A stretch of 37,275 nucleotides of DNA from Synechococcaceae bacterium WB8_1B_136 (lineage in GTDB: Bacteria > Cyanobacteriota > Cyanobacteriia > PCC-6307 > Cyanobiaceae): positions 1-37,275 of the forward strand of contig RGNC01000002.1 in assembly GCA_010029175.1 (NCBI GenBank), in the 5' to 3' direction. Position 1 is the first letter of the stretch, and every line of letters begins with the position of its first letter. The notes below the pieces were generated by a model. The model had not been told where the DNA came from. It saw nothing but the letters and a program-made list of their open reading frames with translations, and did not search any database. Positions 27,996 through 36,286 of the stretch are shown here, in pieces. The position numbers and the translations under genes are program-made.

Positions 27996-29153
27996 TCAGG
28001 CCTCCACCATGCGACCTTTCTGCGGGAACAGACCGGCGGGTCTGATCTGCAGAAACACCACGATCAGGGCGAATACCAGCACCTTCGCCATCGAGGTGGT
28101 GGCAAAGAAACTGATCAGCCCATTGAGGGCCTCCGGCATGGCGGGCCACACCAGCAGCAGCGAACCCGATCCCACGATGTAGCTGAGCACGCCGATGCCC
28201 AGGGCCGCCAGCACCGTACCGGCGAGCTTGCCGACACCACCGAGCACCACCACCATGAAGCAATCCACGATGTAGTTGCCGCCGAGGTTCGGCCCCACCG
28301 ATCCCAGCAAGGTCACCGCCACACCGGCCACACCGGCGAGCCCTGAGCCGATCAGAAAGGTGAGCGCATCCACCGTTTGGGTGGGGATGCCGAGGCAGGC
28401 GCTCATGGGCCGGTTCTGGGTGACGGCACGGATGCGAATGCCCCACACGCTCTTCTGCAGGAACCAGCTCACCGCCACCAGGGCCAAGGCCGTGAGGGCG
28501 ATGATGAACAGCCGAGCGGCGGGCATGTTCACCGCCCCCACATCGATGGAGCCCCGCAGCCAGGTGGGTGCGGTCACGTCGATGTTGCGGGCGCTGAACC
28601 AGGGCTGATCCAGCGTGCGCTGCTCGCCCAGCAGGGAGGCCACCACGATGCCGATCAGGCCGGAGAGCACCCAGCTGCCGGTGCCGAGCAGCGGCGTCCA
28701 GCGCTGATGCCACCACCGCTTCGGGGTGAAGCGGGGAATCAGCAACCCGCCAGCCACCGCCAGCACCAGGCCGATGGCGAAGGCACTGCTGACGGAGCGC
28801 ACGAACTGCTGCAGGATCAGGCTCACCCCCCAGGTGGCCAACAGGGTTTCCAGGGGCCGGCCGTACAGGCGACGGATCACTGTTTTCTCCAGCAGCAGCC
28901 CCACCAGGCCGCTCACCAGAAACGCCAGCGGGATCGCCACCAGGATGTACACCGGGAACAGCGCTTCCGGCAGCACAGCCTTGAAAATGTTTTGCACCAC
29001 GAAGGTGGTGTAAGCACCGAGCATCATCAACTCGCCATGGGCCATGTTGATGACACCCATCAGACCAAACACCACGGCCAGGCCCAGTGCCGCCAGCACC
29101 AGCACCGAGCCAATGGCCAGGCCATTGAACAGTGTGTCGTAGAGAAGATCCAT
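27996..29153 (-). CDS. urtB: Urea ABC transporter permease UrtB
   Basis: A 385-residue LivH-like permease. It begins DLLYDTLFNGLAIGSVLVLA, followed by GLAVVFGLMGVINMAHGELM, LEKTVIRRLYGRPLETLLATW and the C-terminal GVGKLAGTVLAALGIGVLS; the NMAHGE signature is characteristic of the family. The picocyanobacterial-type insertion with the sequence WFSARNIDVTAPTWLRG lies mid-protein. It is separated from urtA by 104 bp that hold a terminator-like hairpin, so it is probably expressed below urtA. Confidence 0.95.
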   Translation of the reverse strand: MDLLYDTLFNGLAIGSVLVLAALGLAVVFGLMGVINMAHGELMMLGAYTTFVVQNIFKAVLPEALFPVYILVAIPLAFLVSGLVGLLLEKTVIRRLYGRPLETLLATWGVSLILQQFVRSVSSAFAIGLVLAVAGGLLIPRFTPKRWWHQRWTPLLGTGSWVLSGLIGIVVASLLGEQRTLDQPWFSARNIDVTAPTWLRGSIDVGAVNMPAARLFIIALTALALVAVSWFLQKSVWGIRIRAVTQNRPMSACLGIPTQTVDALTFLIGSGLAGVAGVAVTLLGSVGPNLGGNYIVDCFMVVVLGGVGKLAGTVLAALGIGVLSYIVGSGSLLLVWPAMPEALNGLISFFATTSMAKVLVFALIVVFLQIRPAGLFPQKGRMVEA

Positions 29154-29175
29154 CGCACCCCGAAGGGATCAGGCA

Positions 29176-29209
29176 AAGGGAGAAACAACAGCAGCGGCAA
29201 AGCCGCTGC
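29176..29209 (-). terminator. Terminator-like hairpin between urtA and urtB
   Basis: On the minus strand an 8-bp GC-rich stem GCAGCGGC/GCCGCTGC (29202-29209 with 29191-29198) with loop TTT is followed by TGTTGTTTCTCCCTTT. The stem plus T-rich tail fits an intrinsic terminator, probably leaky because urtB-E follow on the same strand. This would give more of the binding protein than of the membrane subunits. Confidence 0.65.
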
Positions 29210-29257
29210 AGAAAGCCCGGTGGGGGATGGGGCTCCTGGCCACATCCCCGGGATCGA

Positions 29258-30550
29258 TCACATCTTGTACTTGCCGGCGTCGGGACGCTTCTGGGTCCAG
29301 TCGCAGGTGTAACCCTTGGTTTCGGGTACGTACTGGTTCCAGGCCACGGGCTTCACGAAGCCCTTGTCCTCAAGGATCTTGAACATGCCATCCTTCTGCA
29401 CCTCGCCGATCAGCACGCGCTTCTCCACGTGGTGGTTGGTCTGCACGGTCACCTTGCCCTCCGGCGCATCAAAGCTCACGCCAACCAGGGCTTCACGCAC
29501 CTTGTTGTCGTCGACACTGCCAGCCTTCTCGGCGGCGGCGGCCCAGAGATAGACCATCATGTAGGCGGCCTCAGCGGGGTCGTTGGTGACGCGCTTGTCG
29601 CCGTACTTGGCCTTGAAGTTCTTGGTGAACTCCTTGGAGGCCGGAGTATCAAGGCTCTGGAAGAAGTTCCAGGCGGCGTAGGTTCCTTCCAGGTACTCAG
29701 GACCGATGGCGGCGATCTCCTCCTCGGCGATCGAGAAACTCATGATCGAGTAGCCATTGGCAGGAGTGATACCAGCGGCCTTCATCTGCTTGAAGAAGGC
29801 CACATTGCTATCGCCATTGAGGGTGTTCACGATCACACCGCCCTTGGGCAGAGCCTGCTTGATCTTGGCGATGATCGGAGCCACCTCGGTGTTGCCCAGG
29901 GGCAGGTAGTCCTCACCGACAACCTTGCCGCCGTTGGCCTTGAGCTGCTCCTTCATGATCGTGTTGGCCGTACGCGGATACACGTAGTCGGAACCAACGA
30001 GGAAGAAATCCTTGCCCTTGTTCTTGAGCAGCCAATCCACCGCGGGCTCAGCCTGCTGGTTGGGCGCCGCACCGCTGTAGAAGATGTTCTTGGAGCACTC
30101 CTGCCCCTCGTATTGAATCGGGTAGAAGAGGAAGTGATCCTTGGCCTCGAACACCGGCAGCATCGCCTTGCGGCTGGCTGAGGTCCAACCGCCGAACACC
30201 ACAGACACCTGATCCTGATCGATCAATTTCTTGGCCTTCTCGGCGAAGGTGGGCCAATCGGAGGCACCATCCTCTTCAACGGGCACAATCTTCAGCTTCT
30301 TGCCGCCGATCTTCACCCCGCCCTTGGCATTGATCTCATCAATGGCCATCAGTTCGGCTTCGGCCACCGTGTTTTCGGAGATGGCCATGGTGCCGGAGCG
30401 GGAGTGCAGGATTCCCACCTTCACTTCGCCATCGAAGTTGCCAGAGGCCTTGTCGCCGCCACCGCAGGCCACCAGCGAGAGCGAAGTGGCGAGGGCCGTG
30501 GCACCGCACAGCAGACGCAGTGAAGTTTTCCGCATCGAGGCAGATGTCAT
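29258..30550 (-). CDS. urtA: Urea ABC transporter substrate-binding protein UrtA
   Basis: The urea-binding lipoprotein/periplasmic protein has 430 residues. The signal ends in LSLVACGGG, a lipobox with the Cys at about residue 26. The mature protein shows VKVGILHSRSGTMAISENTV, VFGGWTSASRKAMLPVFE, FYPIQYEGQECSKNIFYSGA and KVTVQTNHHVEKRVLIGEVQ, all characteristic of UrtA as opposed to branched-chain amino acid binders. ATG 30550 is preferred to a further upstream TTG. It is the first gene of urtABCDE, 183 bp downstream of ureG; the spacer holds an imperfect NtcA-like site. Confidence 0.96.
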   Translation of the reverse strand: MTSASMRKTSLRLLCGATALATSLSLVACGGGDKASGNFDGEVKVGILHSRSGTMAISENTVAEAELMAIDEINAKGGVKIGGKKLKIVPVEEDGASDWPTFAEKAKKLIDQDQVSVVFGGWTSASRKAMLPVFEAKDHFLFYPIQYEGQECSKNIFYSGAAPNQQAEPAVDWLLKNKGKDFFLVGSDYVYPRTANTIMKEQLKANGGKVVGEDYLPLGNTEVAPIIAKIKQALPKGGVIVNTLNGDSNVAFFKQMKAAGITPANGYSIMSFSIAEEEIAAIGPEYLEGTYAAWNFFQSLDTPASKEFTKNFKAKYGDKRVTNDPAEAAYMMVYLWAAAAEKAGSVDDNKVREALVGVSFDAPEGKVTVQTNHHVEKRVLIGEVQKDGMFKILEDKGFVKPVAWNQYVPETKGYTCDWTQKRPDAGKYKM

Positions 30551-30709
30551 GGGTTCTAAAAGCACAGATTGGTGACCCGCCGAACAGCGGTGGGGCGACC
30601 GTATCGAGCGCCCCCTGCGCCATTTGGTAGCCGATCGAACCGTTTGACGAACCCAGCAGAATCCAGGCCCCGCAATGGATTCAAGCGATGAAATCCGCTT
30701 GCGAACGCT

Positions 30710-30723
30710 GTGTCAGTTGCTAC
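30710..30723 (-). promoter_or_regulatory. Imperfect NtcA-like site upstream of urtA
   Basis: On the minus strand the sequence GTAGCAACTGACAC fits GTA-N8-CAC, one base off the NtcA consensus GTA-N8-TAC. It lies 160 bp upstream of the urtA start. NtcA control of urt genes is established in cyanobacteria, which makes the location plausible. A good -10 box at the expected distance is not obvious, so the call is tentative. Confidence 0.3.
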
Positions 30724-30733
30724 CGAACCAGAC

Positions 30734-31339
30734 TCAGCTTGGTAGCTGTTGCAACACAAACGCCTCCACCCGATCGAGGCCCTCGCCGGAGTGGAGGTTG
30801 GTGAAACACCAGGGCCGCCCGGGCCGCATGCGCTCGGTGTCGCGCTCCATCACCTCCAGGCTGGCGCCCACCATCGGCGCCAGATCGATCTTGTTGATCA
30901 CCAGCAGATCGGAGCGGGTGATGCCAGGCCCCCCCTTGCGGGGGATCTTGTCGCCGGCGGCCACATCGATCACATAGATGCACAGGTCCACCAGCTCCGG
31001 GCTGAAGCTGGCGGCCAGGTTGTCGCCGCCGCTCTCCACCAGCACCAGATCCAGATCCGGGAAGGCCTGCTCCAGCTCCTGCACCGCAGCCCGGTTGATC
31101 GAGCAGTCCTCGCGGATGGCGGTGTGGGGGCAGCCCCCTGTTTCCACGCCACGGATGCGCTCGGGCTCCAGCGCCCCGGCGCGGGTGAGGAACTGGGCAT
31201 CCTCCTGGGTGTAGATGTCGTTGGTGACCACCGCCAGCTCCAGGCGTTGCCGGAGCCGGCGGCAGAGGGCCTCCACCAGGGCGGTCTTGCCGGAGCCCAC
31301 CGGCCCGGCCACACCCACCCGCAGGCGGCTGGCGGCCAT
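30734..31339 (-). CDS. ureG: Urease accessory GTPase UreG
   Basis: UreG hydrolyses GTP to drive nickel insertion into urease together with UreD, UreE and UreF. The 201-residue sequence has the P-loop [30 protein letters not shown], the nickel-binding [32 protein letters not shown], and the guanine-specificity motif VINKIDLAP. It begins with the last base of the upstream substrate-binding protein stop, an unusual partner; the usual neighbour ureF is not seen. urtA follows on the same strand. Confidence 0.96.
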   Translation of the reverse strand: MAASRLRVGVAGPVGSGKTALVEALCRRLRQRLELAVVTNDIYTQEDAQFLTRAGALEPERIRGVETGGCPHTAIREDCSINRAAVQELEQAFPDLDLVLVESGGDNLAASFSPELVDLCIYVIDVAAGDKIPRKGGPGITRSDLLVINKIDLAPMVGASLEVMERDTERMRPGRPWCFTNLHSGEGLDRVEAFVLQQLPS

Positions 31340-32352
31340 CAGCTCACCACTTTGTCGGCCTGCTTCAGCAGCGCCTCCGGCAACTCCACGCCGATGGCCT
31401 TGGCCGTGGCCTGGCTCACCAGCAGATCGGTCTTGGTGAGAGGTTCGAAGGCCATCGTGGCGGGGGAAGCACCCTTGAGCACCCGCACCGCCAGCTTGCC
31501 GGCCGCGTAGCCGTCGTCGCGGTAGTTCCAGCCGATCACCCCCAGGCAGCCCGGCAGATCGATATCGGGAGGATCCACCGAATACACGGGGATCTTGTTC
31601 TCCAGACCCACCTTGCAGATCGCATTGAAGGCCTGAATGGTGGCGTAATCGCCGATTTTCACGAACGCCTGCACCTGTTTCTCGGCCAGGGCCTGGGCGG
31701 CCTGCAGCACCTCACCGGAATTGGCCACCGACTGTTCCACGATGGTGATGCCGCGCTGGGCCGCCTGCTGTTTGAGGATCTTGGCCTCGTATTCGGAGTT
31801 GGGCTCACCGGGGTTGAAGATCAGGCCCGCGGTTTTCAGCGCCGGATTCACCTGGCGGGCCAGATCCAGCTCCTGGCCCACGGGGTTGGTGCCGATGGTG
31901 CCCACCACATTGGGGCGGTGCTGGCCCACGCCGCCCGGGGGCTTGCCGGCCCCGGCGCCCCAGGGGTTGGAGCAGTAGCAGAAGATCACCGGAACAGACT
32001 CAGGCATCACCTTCATGGCCGCCTGCAGCGGCGGGGTGCCGACGGCCAGCACCATGTCGACCTTCTCGCCCAGAAACTGCTTCATCACCAGGGTGGTGTT
32101 GGGCAGTTCGCCGGCGGCGTCCTTCTGCAGGAAGGTGACGGTTTCGCCATTGCGGTAGCCCGCATCCACCAGGGCCTGGACGAATCCCTCACGGGTGAGG
32201 TTCGGCGGCGGCGCATCCACCATCTGCAGGATGCCGATCAGCGGCCCCTTGCGCGGGGCTCCACCCCCCAAGCGGCCGCAGGCGGCCAGCACCAGGGAAC
32301 TGCCGCCCCCAGCCGCCATCAGAGTGAGGAACTCACGCCGCCCGAAGCTCAT
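31339..32352 (-). CDS. ABC transporter substrate-binding lipoprotein, TrpX-like (PF04392 type)
   Basis: A 337-residue binding protein. The N-terminus has a twin-arginine-type signal (GRREFLTLM), a hydrophobic stretch and the lipobox LVLAAC, so it is probably a Tat-exported lipoprotein. The mature part starts [20 protein letters not shown], then [56 protein letters not shown] and [16 protein letters not shown]. These match the ABC_sub_bind family, whose studied members bind aromatic amino acids (TrpX) or other small ligands. Start and stop overlap the ATPase and ureG respectively, so it is translated with ureG. The ligand is unknown; urea-related or nickel-related uptake is a guess. Confidence 0.87.
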   Translation of the reverse strand: MSFGRREFLTLMAAGGGSSLVLAACGRLGGGAPRKGPLIGILQMVDAPPPNLTREGFVQALVDAGYRNGETVTFLQKDAAGELPNTTLVMKQFLGEKVDMVLAVGTPPLQAAMKVMPESVPVIFCYCSNPWGAGAGKPPGGVGQHRPNVVGTIGTNPVGQELDLARQVNPALKTAGLIFNPGEPNSEYEAKILKQQAAQRGITIVEQSVANSGEVLQAAQALAEKQVQAFVKIGDYATIQAFNAICKVGLENKIPVYSVDPPDIDLPGCLGVIGWNYRDDGYAAGKLAVRVLKGASPATMAFEPLTKTDLLVSQATAKAIGVELPEALLKQADKVVS

Positions 32353-33131
32353 ACCAACTCTGGAGATTCGCTGCCAACTGTGCCGCTGCCATAGAGGGCC
32401 CGCAATGCGGCCGGCGTGAACTGTTGCCGCTCGGCGGCGCTCCAGTCGCCGATCAGGCGACCGTCCTGCAACATCACCAGCCGATCCCCGTGGCGCAGGG
32501 CCTGCTCCAGGCTGTGGGTCACCATCAAGGCGGTGGTGCCGAGCCGCGCCACCAGCCGATCGGTGAGCGCCATCACGGTGGCTTCAGCGCGGGGATCGAG
32601 GGCGGCCGTGTGCTCATCCAGCAGCAGCAGGCGCGGCTCCCCCAGGCTGGCCATCACCAGGCTGATGGTCTGCCGCTGGCCGCCGGAGAGCTGGCCGACG
32701 GGGGTATCGATGCGATCCGCCAGGGGCAGACCCAGCTCCTCCAGCAAGGCGGCATAGCGGCGGCGATCGGCGCGGCTGGGGTGAAGGCCCGCCAACCCCC
32801 GCCAGGCAAACAGGGAACGGCGGCGGCACTCCGCCAGCCGCAGGTTCTCGGCGATGGTGAGCCCCGGGGCCGTGCCATCGAGGGGGTTCTGCATCACCCG
32901 GCCGATCCAGCGGGCCCGGCGGTGGTCGCGCATCCCCAGCAGTTCGCGACCCTCCAGCTGCACGGAGCCCCCATCGGCCGCGAGGGTGCCCGCCACCAGG
33001 TTGAGCAAGGTGGATTTGCCGGAGCCGTTGCTGCCGATCACCACCACGAACTGGCCGCTGGGGCAGCTGAGGTTGAAGCCCTCAAACAGCTGCCGCCAAC
33101 CCCCGCCGGGCTGGGCATGGCCCCAGCGCAA
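32349..33131 (-). CDS. ABC transporter ATPase, 5' end lost at the junction
   Basis: About 260 residues with Walker A GSNGSGKSTLLNLVAG, GRVMQNPLDGTAPGLTIAEN, signature LSGGQRQTISLVMASL, Walker B LLLLDEHTAALDPRAE and H-loop THSLEQAL. The HTAALDP form is typical of ATPases paired with PF04392 binding proteins. The listed start is a TTG; no ATG, ribosome site or normal N-terminal strand precedes it. The frame runs upstream only to a TAG in low-GC DNA at about 33,160. The true start is therefore missing, cut by the composition break. It overlaps the binding-protein gene (ATGA). The permease expected in such operons is absent. Confidence 0.85.
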   Translation of the reverse strand: MRWGHAQPGGGWRQLFEGFNLSCPSGQFVVVIGSNGSGKSTLLNLVAGTLAADGGSVQLEGRELLGMRDHRRARWIGRVMQNPLDGTAPGLTIAENLRLAECRRRSLFAWRGLAGLHPSRADRRRYAALLEELGLPLADRIDTPVGQLSGGQRQTISLVMASLGEPRLLLLDEHTAALDPRAEATVMALTDRLVARLGTTALMVTHSLEQALRHGDRLVMLQDGRLIGDWSAAERQQFTPAALRALYGSGTVGSESPELV

Positions 33132-33462
33132 TCCAGCCGACGACGCCCGGTACTAATGCCGAGATACTGTAATTTTGATTTGCTGTCACCGGTTTCACGA
33201 GCGACACGGCGGCTACTGTGACGCCGTCACGGCTCAAGAGTTGCGAGCCAACGCCCAGAACTACAGTCACAATTCCGGGCGACACCGTAATTGCCTGCAC
33301 GTATAGATATCGTCCGAGCGTGCTAGGAAATCGAATATTGCAGTCAACGAGGATGTCGTCTCTCAGTGTTATGCCGAGATCGTCGTCTCCGGTACTGCGA
33401 TCGTCCAGGGGGTACCGCCTTGTCGACTGCAGGTTGTACCAATTTTGATTGCGTATAGACAT
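33082..33462 (-). CDS. Phage-like protein A, truncated at the junction
   Basis: The frame starts at ATG 33462, immediately after the stop of protein B. The first 114 residues look native: MSIRNQNWYNLQSTRRYPLD, then DDRSTGDDDLGITLRDDIL, FPSTLGRYLYVQAITVSPGI and a beta-rich end through ISALVPGVVGWIALG. The last 12 residues (PCPARRGLAAAV) are antisense of the ABC ATPase gene and are not real. The N-terminal W-x-x-L...R-x-YPL-x-(D/E)-R motif recurs in protein C. The function is unknown; a virion or particle-surface protein is the best guess from the modular pattern. Confidence 0.6.
   Translation of the reverse strand: MSIRNQNWYNLQSTRRYPLDDRSTGDDDLGITLRDDILVDCNIRFPSTLGRYLYVQAITVSPGIVTVVLGVGSQLLSRDGVTVAAVSLVKPVTANQNYSISALVPGVVGWIALGPCPARRGLAAAV
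33121..33147. other. Junction zone between cyanobacterial and phage-like DNA
   Basis: On the minus strand the segment around ggctggattgcgctgggg reads GVVGWIALG in the phage-like frame and AGLRWG in the ABC ATPase frame. Both readings fit their proteins, so the join lies in a shared stretch of roughly 18-27 bases. Left of it the DNA is GC-rich chromosome, right of it lower-GC phage-like sequence. A shared short word like this is what a graph assembler uses to join unrelated genomes by mistake. Confidence 0.7.
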
Positions 33463-35334
33463 TTAACACAACCTGGACGCAATGCCGGTAAGATGAAAAT
33501 CGAGTGTAAAATCTGATGTAACGATTGCCGGTGTCGGCTCTGTCGCTGGCGGTTCTGGGATACCGCAGTCAAGCGGAATTGGCTTACCGGTTACAAACGT
33601 GCCGGTCAGTGTTGTTTGAATCTCTATTTTGGCCCGTGCCGAAAACTCTAGTCTAAATTTTACGTAACCGCTGTCGCCCGACTTGAGTTGCGGAAATGGA
33701 ATTAAATAAGTCAGTTGGGCTGGTTTGTTGATTGTGATTGTTTTTGCACTGAGTCCTGGAAAATAAACCTCTGTATAGCCGCACACAACAGTCGCATCAA
33801 TTTCTGCGACGTTTAGCGGCTCAACAGGTGTGCCAAATGTTTCTGCGTTTAATACACTTATAACGAGTTGTAGCGTCGACGCCGGCAAGCAATATTCGCA
33901 GTTGTTGCACACCATAACTGCTACATCAACAAACGGGGCACGTTGCGGAACGACTGCAATTTTTAACGGATTTCGAATTGTGCATTGGCGATACGCGTTC
34001 CACCGCGTGACGTTTATTTCATGAGCACTTTTAACGTCTGTCGCCCGCTGGCCAATTAGTTTGTAGCGGTCTCGCGTATAGTTCATGTACATTGCCGTCG
34101 CAGCATACTCTTCGCAACTGCAGCACGGTTTGCAATCTGCTCCAATTTGTTGCTGTGTGGTTGCTTGGGGTGCAGGAAATGGATTATCCGCGGTATATAC
34201 AGTAGTCCTGCGAATCCAAAGACAATCGCTGGCACTGAATAAGAAATGACCCGCAGTTTTTGGCGTAATGCCATTAATGCTTTTGATGGGATAGTTTATT
34301 TCTGGTTGCGTTGCACACGGATATTTACCTGTGCCCGTCCCGGGTATAGCGTTTAAACTAATTTGTGTTGTGCGGCGAAGTGCTGCAACCGTGGGCGAAC
34401 TGGCAACAATTTCTGTGTTGTAGCCATTGCGGAAAATAAAATTTCCGCGTTGCTGTAGTGTTTGCTGCGTACCGTTTCGCACGCTTAAAGACAGTACGTT
34501 TTTCGGCACGCGATATGTACTGCGGCTGTCGAGCACTGCAGACTCGGGTGCGAGATATTTGTCGTAATGTTTGGCCGCGCCTATTGTCACAATTGGCGGA
34601 AACGGCCAACCTGTGTTATTGACCCAATTTAGTGTCGGCACGCTGTCATTGTTGCCGGCGTTCAATGTAACGCCGGCGGCTGTTTCGGCTGTGTAGGCCC
34701 ACTCCCAACTATTGCTGGTGATACTCGCCGCAATAATCCATTGTTCGCTGCCGATGTCGTAATAAATGTACCAGTCTGACTCAGTGTTTTTGTACGTGGG
34801 TCTGTAGTTGTGTACGCCGTATTTTAAGTAGGTGCCGTTTGCTGGCGTTTGATTTGCGGCACTGACGACAACTAAACCGGATAGCCACGTAGTATACGCA
34901 AGTAACCGACACACTTTTCTATGCGTACGCCACGTATACAGCGTATAATCGTTACCCCATGGGATAATTGTTTCGTCTAATAACGCAGTATCCACGTCTG
35001 TGGTGTCGAAAATGACGTTGTCGGCCGCGTCCAGAATGACAATATCGGCAATTGGTTTTTCTTCGTCCTCGGGAGTCCGCGGCGGATATGTTGCCGGCAC
35101 TGTGTTCTCTACACAGCCGACATTGTAAAGCCGATGAATGCGCAGGGGATACTCGATTGGCTCCGCATCTGGAGCGTAATCGGTGTCGGCGTGCTGCGAA
35201 AAGTAAAAATCGGCTACAAGATAGCGTATGTCGTCAGACGGGTTAACAAACGGGTAGTCCAGTCCGCTTTGCGGCTGAATAACACCCACGCCCTCTCGCC
35301 CGCGGGGCGAAAAAATAAATTCGCTGCAACTCAT
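33463..35334 (-). CDS. Phage-like protein B (623 aa), cysteine-motif paralogue
   Basis: A large, beta-rich, aromatic-rich protein without signal peptide or membrane segment. It begins MSCSEFIFSPRGREGVGVIQ. Mid-protein it carries FLFSASDCLWIRR, then about 20 residues later IGADCKPCCSCEEYAATAMY; the same pair of elements occurs in protein C. The second half has NCEYCLPASTLQLVISVLNA and a beta-sandwich-like end. It starts four bases before the protein C stop and abuts protein A (TAA then ATG), so the genes form one unit. Base use is clearly lower in G+C than the left part. No known family is recognised; a structural phage protein is inferred from size, packing and shared modules. Confidence 0.75.
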   Translation of the reverse strand: MSCSEFIFSPRGREGVGVIQPQSGLDYPFVNPSDDIRYLVADFYFSQHADTDYAPDAEPIEYPLRIHRLYNVGCVENTVPATYPPRTPEDEEKPIADIVILDAADNVIFDTTDVDTALLDETIIPWGNDYTLYTWRTHRKVCRLLAYTTWLSGLVVVSAANQTPANGTYLKYGVHNYRPTYKNTESDWYIYYDIGSEQWIIAASITSNSWEWAYTAETAAGVTLNAGNNDSVPTLNWVNNTGWPFPPIVTIGAAKHYDKYLAPESAVLDSRSTYRVPKNVLSLSVRNGTQQTLQQRGNFIFRNGYNTEIVASSPTVAALRRTTQISLNAIPGTGTGKYPCATQPEINYPIKSINGITPKTAGHFLFSASDCLWIRRTTVYTADNPFPAPQATTQQQIGADCKPCCSCEEYAATAMYMNYTRDRYKLIGQRATDVKSAHEINVTRWNAYRQCTIRNPLKIAVVPQRAPFVDVAVMVCNNCEYCLPASTLQLVISVLNAETFGTPVEPLNVAEIDATVVCGYTEVYFPGLSAKTITINKPAQLTYLIPFPQLKSGDSGYVKFRLEFSARAKIEIQTTLTGTFVTGKPIPLDCGIPEPPATEPTPAIVTSDFTLDFHLTGIASRLC

Positions 35335-35337
35335 TCG

Positions 35338-36279
35338 TTAGCCTGAACAATTGGTATCGCCCAGTCGACTGCCGAGCACGACCAGCCCCATTTGCGTCAC
35401 TTCGGCTCCGAGCCGGGTGACGAAATTTTGCAATGTCGCTACCCCGTCCCCGAATCTGTTAATCTGTGCGGTAATGGCGTCTAATTCAGCACAGCCGCAG
35501 CACGGTGCCGCACATGTATCACTGAGTGCTAATCCGTTCGCAATAGGCTGAATACTGACGCACTCGTCGGCAGAAAATACAAAGGTGCCGTCGTCACTGC
35601 ACACACCGTTGATGCAGCGAATGCACTCGGCTGTATCCGGAAGATTGCAGGCACAATCCTGATTCAGGTTTTCACCTGAAATGGCTTTGAAAATAATTTC
35701 GGTCGGCCCGGCCTCTAATACGTTTACATCGATACGAATATTTGTGCCGGCGACCAATATGACGTCGCCATAAATGTAGTCGCTGGCCTGATTGTTATTT
35801 ATGACTTGCAGCCGCGACACGCCCCGCAAATTAGGCCGAATTGCGTCCGGTTCGATTTCAGCGCCGGTCAGGCTAAACGTGTATGCACCAGCGGGGAGTG
35901 CGTCAATTTCAGTTAATACACCTAACGTAATCTGACCAACTGTGTCAGCAAACTCACCGATGCCGCCAAGTGCATATGTTTGATTGGGTGTGTGGTCTTC
36001 ACGTGGAATGCTTGCTGCCGCGACATCAACTTCTTCGCCGCCGTTGAGGTATGCAACTGTAATATTAAAACCAGTTGGGGCGATGAGCAGTTTTCGAATG
36101 AAGAAATTGGCCGGCGTGGTGACAAGCGTTGCGTTAATGGGCAAATACAGTCCCACAATAAAACTATCGGGGATGCGAATTGTATTGCTGCTGTCAACTT
36201 TACTGGCACGCTCTGTCAGCGGATACGAGCGTTGCGAGTTGTGATTGAGCCATTGTAAATTCCAATTACCGATTGGCAT
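35338..36279 (-). CDS. Phage-like protein C (313 aa), shares modules with A and B
   Basis: The N-terminus MPIGNWNLQWLNHNSQRSYP followed by LTERASKVDSSNTIRIPDSF matches the start of protein A (Trp, then R-x-YPL-x-D/E-R, then an I-x-D/P-D/S-x segment). The C-terminal third has FVFSADECVSIQPIANG, then DTCAAPCCGCAELDAITAQI, matching the FSAxxC...DC-x-x-CC-x-C module of protein B. An extra cysteine cluster (CACNLPDTAECIRCINGVCS) lies just before. The middle is beta-rich. It thus looks like a bridge between the two module types. The C-terminal helix (LQNFVTRLGAEVTQMGLVV) could be a coiled coil for trimer formation. The function is unknown. Confidence 0.75.
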   Translation of the reverse strand: MPIGNWNLQWLNHNSQRSYPLTERASKVDSSNTIRIPDSFIVGLYLPINATLVTTPANFFIRKLLIAPTGFNITVAYLNGGEEVDVAAASIPREDHTPNQTYALGGIGEFADTVGQITLGVLTEIDALPAGAYTFSLTGAEIEPDAIRPNLRGVSRLQVINNNQASDYIYGDVILVAGTNIRIDVNVLEAGPTEIIFKAISGENLNQDCACNLPDTAECIRCINGVCSDDGTFVFSADECVSIQPIANGLALSDTCAAPCCGCAELDAITAQINRFGDGVATLQNFVTRLGAEVTQMGLVVLGSRLGDTNCSG

Positions 36280-36286
36280 GGCTCAC

